NCBI GenBank assembly: GCA_017463035.1
Contig: JAFTPY010000135.1
Span: 1-6,677 of the forward strand
Reading direction: 5' to 3'
Origin: Lachnospiraceae bacterium
GTDB taxonomy: Bacteria > Bacillota > Clostridia > Lachnospirales > Lachnospiraceae
DNA length: 6,677 nt
Positions 6,157-6,677 of the stretch are shown here, in pieces. Numbering within the stretch: position 1 is the first letter of the stretch; each line of letters begins with the position of its first letter. A model generated the notes under the pieces. It was not told the origin of the DNA, ran no database searches, and saw only the letters and a list, made by a program, of their open reading frames with translations. The translations under genes and the position numbers were made by a program.

Positions 6157-6206
6157 TGTGAAGTTTCTGTGTGGAGATTGTGCAAGAACTGTGAGGATAT
6201 TGTGAA
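6157..6206 (-). promoter_or_regulatory. PHO-box-like operator: five direct repeats at exact 11-bp spacing
   Basis: On the minus strand, hexamers TTCACA (6206-6201), CTCACA (6195-6190), TGCACA (6184-6179), CACACA (6173-6168) and TTCACA (6162-6157) follow each other with 5-bp spacers. All five share CACA. The Bacillus PhoP site is TT(A/C/T)A(C/T)A repeated at 11-bp intervals; the units here match it at 6, 5, 5, 4 and 6 of six positions. The array ends 9 bp upstream of the candidate -10 box and covers roughly -22 to -71, the usual place for PhoP-activated promoters. Another OmpR/PhoB-family regulator with the same 11-bp phasing could be the actual ligand. Confidence 0.75.
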
Positions 6207-6250
6207 AAATAAAATATATGTAAAATTTACGGAAAGAAAGGCGTTTTTTA

Positions 6251-6279
6251 TTGCAATTTTAAGCATATTCGTGTAAAAT
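6251..6279 (+). promoter_or_regulatory. Sigma-A promoter of the degV-family gene
   Basis: TTGCAA (6251-6256) and TAAAAT (6274-6279) are separated by an ideal 17 bp and lie about 40 bp upstream of the DegV start codon. Each box is within two mismatches of consensus, so this is the best housekeeping promoter in the window. It is divergent from the VTC operon promoter. Confidence 0.7.
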
Positions 6280-6319
6280 TATCTTTTGGATAAGGTGTTT
6301 ATCCGGAAGGAGAATGCTA

Positions 6320-6677
6320 ATGAGTAAGATTCGGATTATGGCAGACAGCACCTGTGATTTGTCGCCTAAATTAATAGAAGAATACGGAATTACAATACTT
6401 CCGTTAAATATTGTAATGGACGATATCTGTTATTTAGACGGTGTGGAAACGACACCGGATAAGATTTATGAATGGGCTGATGCCAATCGTACCACGCCGA
6501 AGACTTCCGCGCCTGGAATTGAGGCTGCGGTGGAGTTTTTGCGTCCGGCGGCAGAGGCGGGAGACGAGGTTTGTTATTTGGGAATCAGTGAGCAGATGAG
6601 CGCTACCTGCCAGGTGCTTCGTCTTGCGGCAGAGGAGTTGGAATATTCGGAACATGTATGTGTGCTGGATTCCATGA
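6320..6677 (+). CDS. DegV family protein, probable fatty-acid-binding (FakB-like), N-terminal part, cut by window end
   Basis: The window holds 119 codons of a protein normally about 280 aa long. It opens with the DegV signature IMADSTCDL (6-14), then ILPLNIVMDD (26-35), a TTPKTSAPG segment (58-66) and a GDEVCYLGISEQMSAT stretch (81-96), with VLDS at 115-118. DegV/FakB proteins bind a fatty acid and, in Firmicutes, present it to the FakA kinase for phosphorylation and entry into phospholipid synthesis. In most members the last motif reads ISSxLSGT; here SGT is SAT and the second Ser is Glu, so ligand preference may differ. The ATG at 6320 lies seven bases after AAGGAG (6307-6312); an in-frame ATG at 6314 is too close to that site. 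The gene has its own promoter and is divergent from the VTC operon. Confidence 0.92.
   Translation, partial: MSKIRIMADSTCDLSPKLIEEYGITILPLNIVMDDICYLDGVETTPDKIYEWADANRTTPKTSAPGIEAAVEFLRPAAEAGDEVCYLGISEQMSATCQVLRLAAEELEYSEHVCVLDSM

Noticed and set aside
6085..6276. Plus-strand 63-codon open frame in the divergent intergenic region
   Set aside because: It starts inside the VTC gene, crosses the phased operator and the degV -35 box, and has no ribosome site.
6120..6300. Riboswitch or T-box in the leader of degV or the VTC operon
   Set aside because: The predicted leaders are short (about 24 to 40 nt), with no long stem structures or known aptamer motifs.

Overview
The window looks like a chromosomal piece of a low-to-mid GC Gram-positive anaerobe of the class Clostridia, most plausibly a Lachnospiraceae member. 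This is an inference from the strong AGGAGG-type ribosome sites, the GntR/FCD, DegV and NptA-PhoU families, and the VTC / DUF4956 / CotH gene set, which is typical of Firmicutes. No rRNA, tRNA, CRISPR array, IS element or phage gene is visible.

Layout from left to right: the 3' end of a GntR-family (FCD-type) regulator (1-156, +) closed by a hairpin terminator; a monocistronic Na+/phosphate cotransporter-like gene with a C-terminal PhoU-like domain (310-2073, +); a convergent intergenic region holding a small terminator and a strong GC-rich hairpin; then a three-gene operon on the minus strand, transcribed from about 6135 down to 2207. In order of transcription it encodes a VTC-domain polyphosphate polymerase (6111-5437), a four-helix DUF4956 membrane protein (5401-4730) and a large secreted, membrane-anchored CotH-family kinase (4726-2207). 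A divergent 208-bp intergenic region separates this operon from the start of a DegV-family fatty-acid-binding protein gene (6320 onward, +, cut by the window end).

The main observation is the regulatory region of the VTC operon. Read on the minus strand, five hexamers of the type NNCACA stand exactly 11 bp apart (6157-6206), two of them TTCACA, ending 9 bp upstream of a plausible -10 box. This is the geometry of a PHO box, the direct-repeat site bound by PhoP/PhoB response regulators under phosphate limitation. Together with the convergent NptA-PhoU gene, it makes the window look like a phosphate-homeostasis locus: phosphate uptake, polyphosphate synthesis next to a membrane protein, and an extracellular CotH kinase. 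A testable idea is that VTC and DUF4956 form a split bacterial counterpart of the eukaryotic VTC complex, with CotH acting on the outer face of the membrane.

The CotH protein is itself unusual. Its catalytic domain is interrupted by about 140 residues of Gly/Met/Ser-rich sequence. Copies of one PDMSQFGG repeat occur both in that insert and in the C-terminal stalk, and one stalk unit matches the insert copies at synonymous sites better than it matches its own neighbours.
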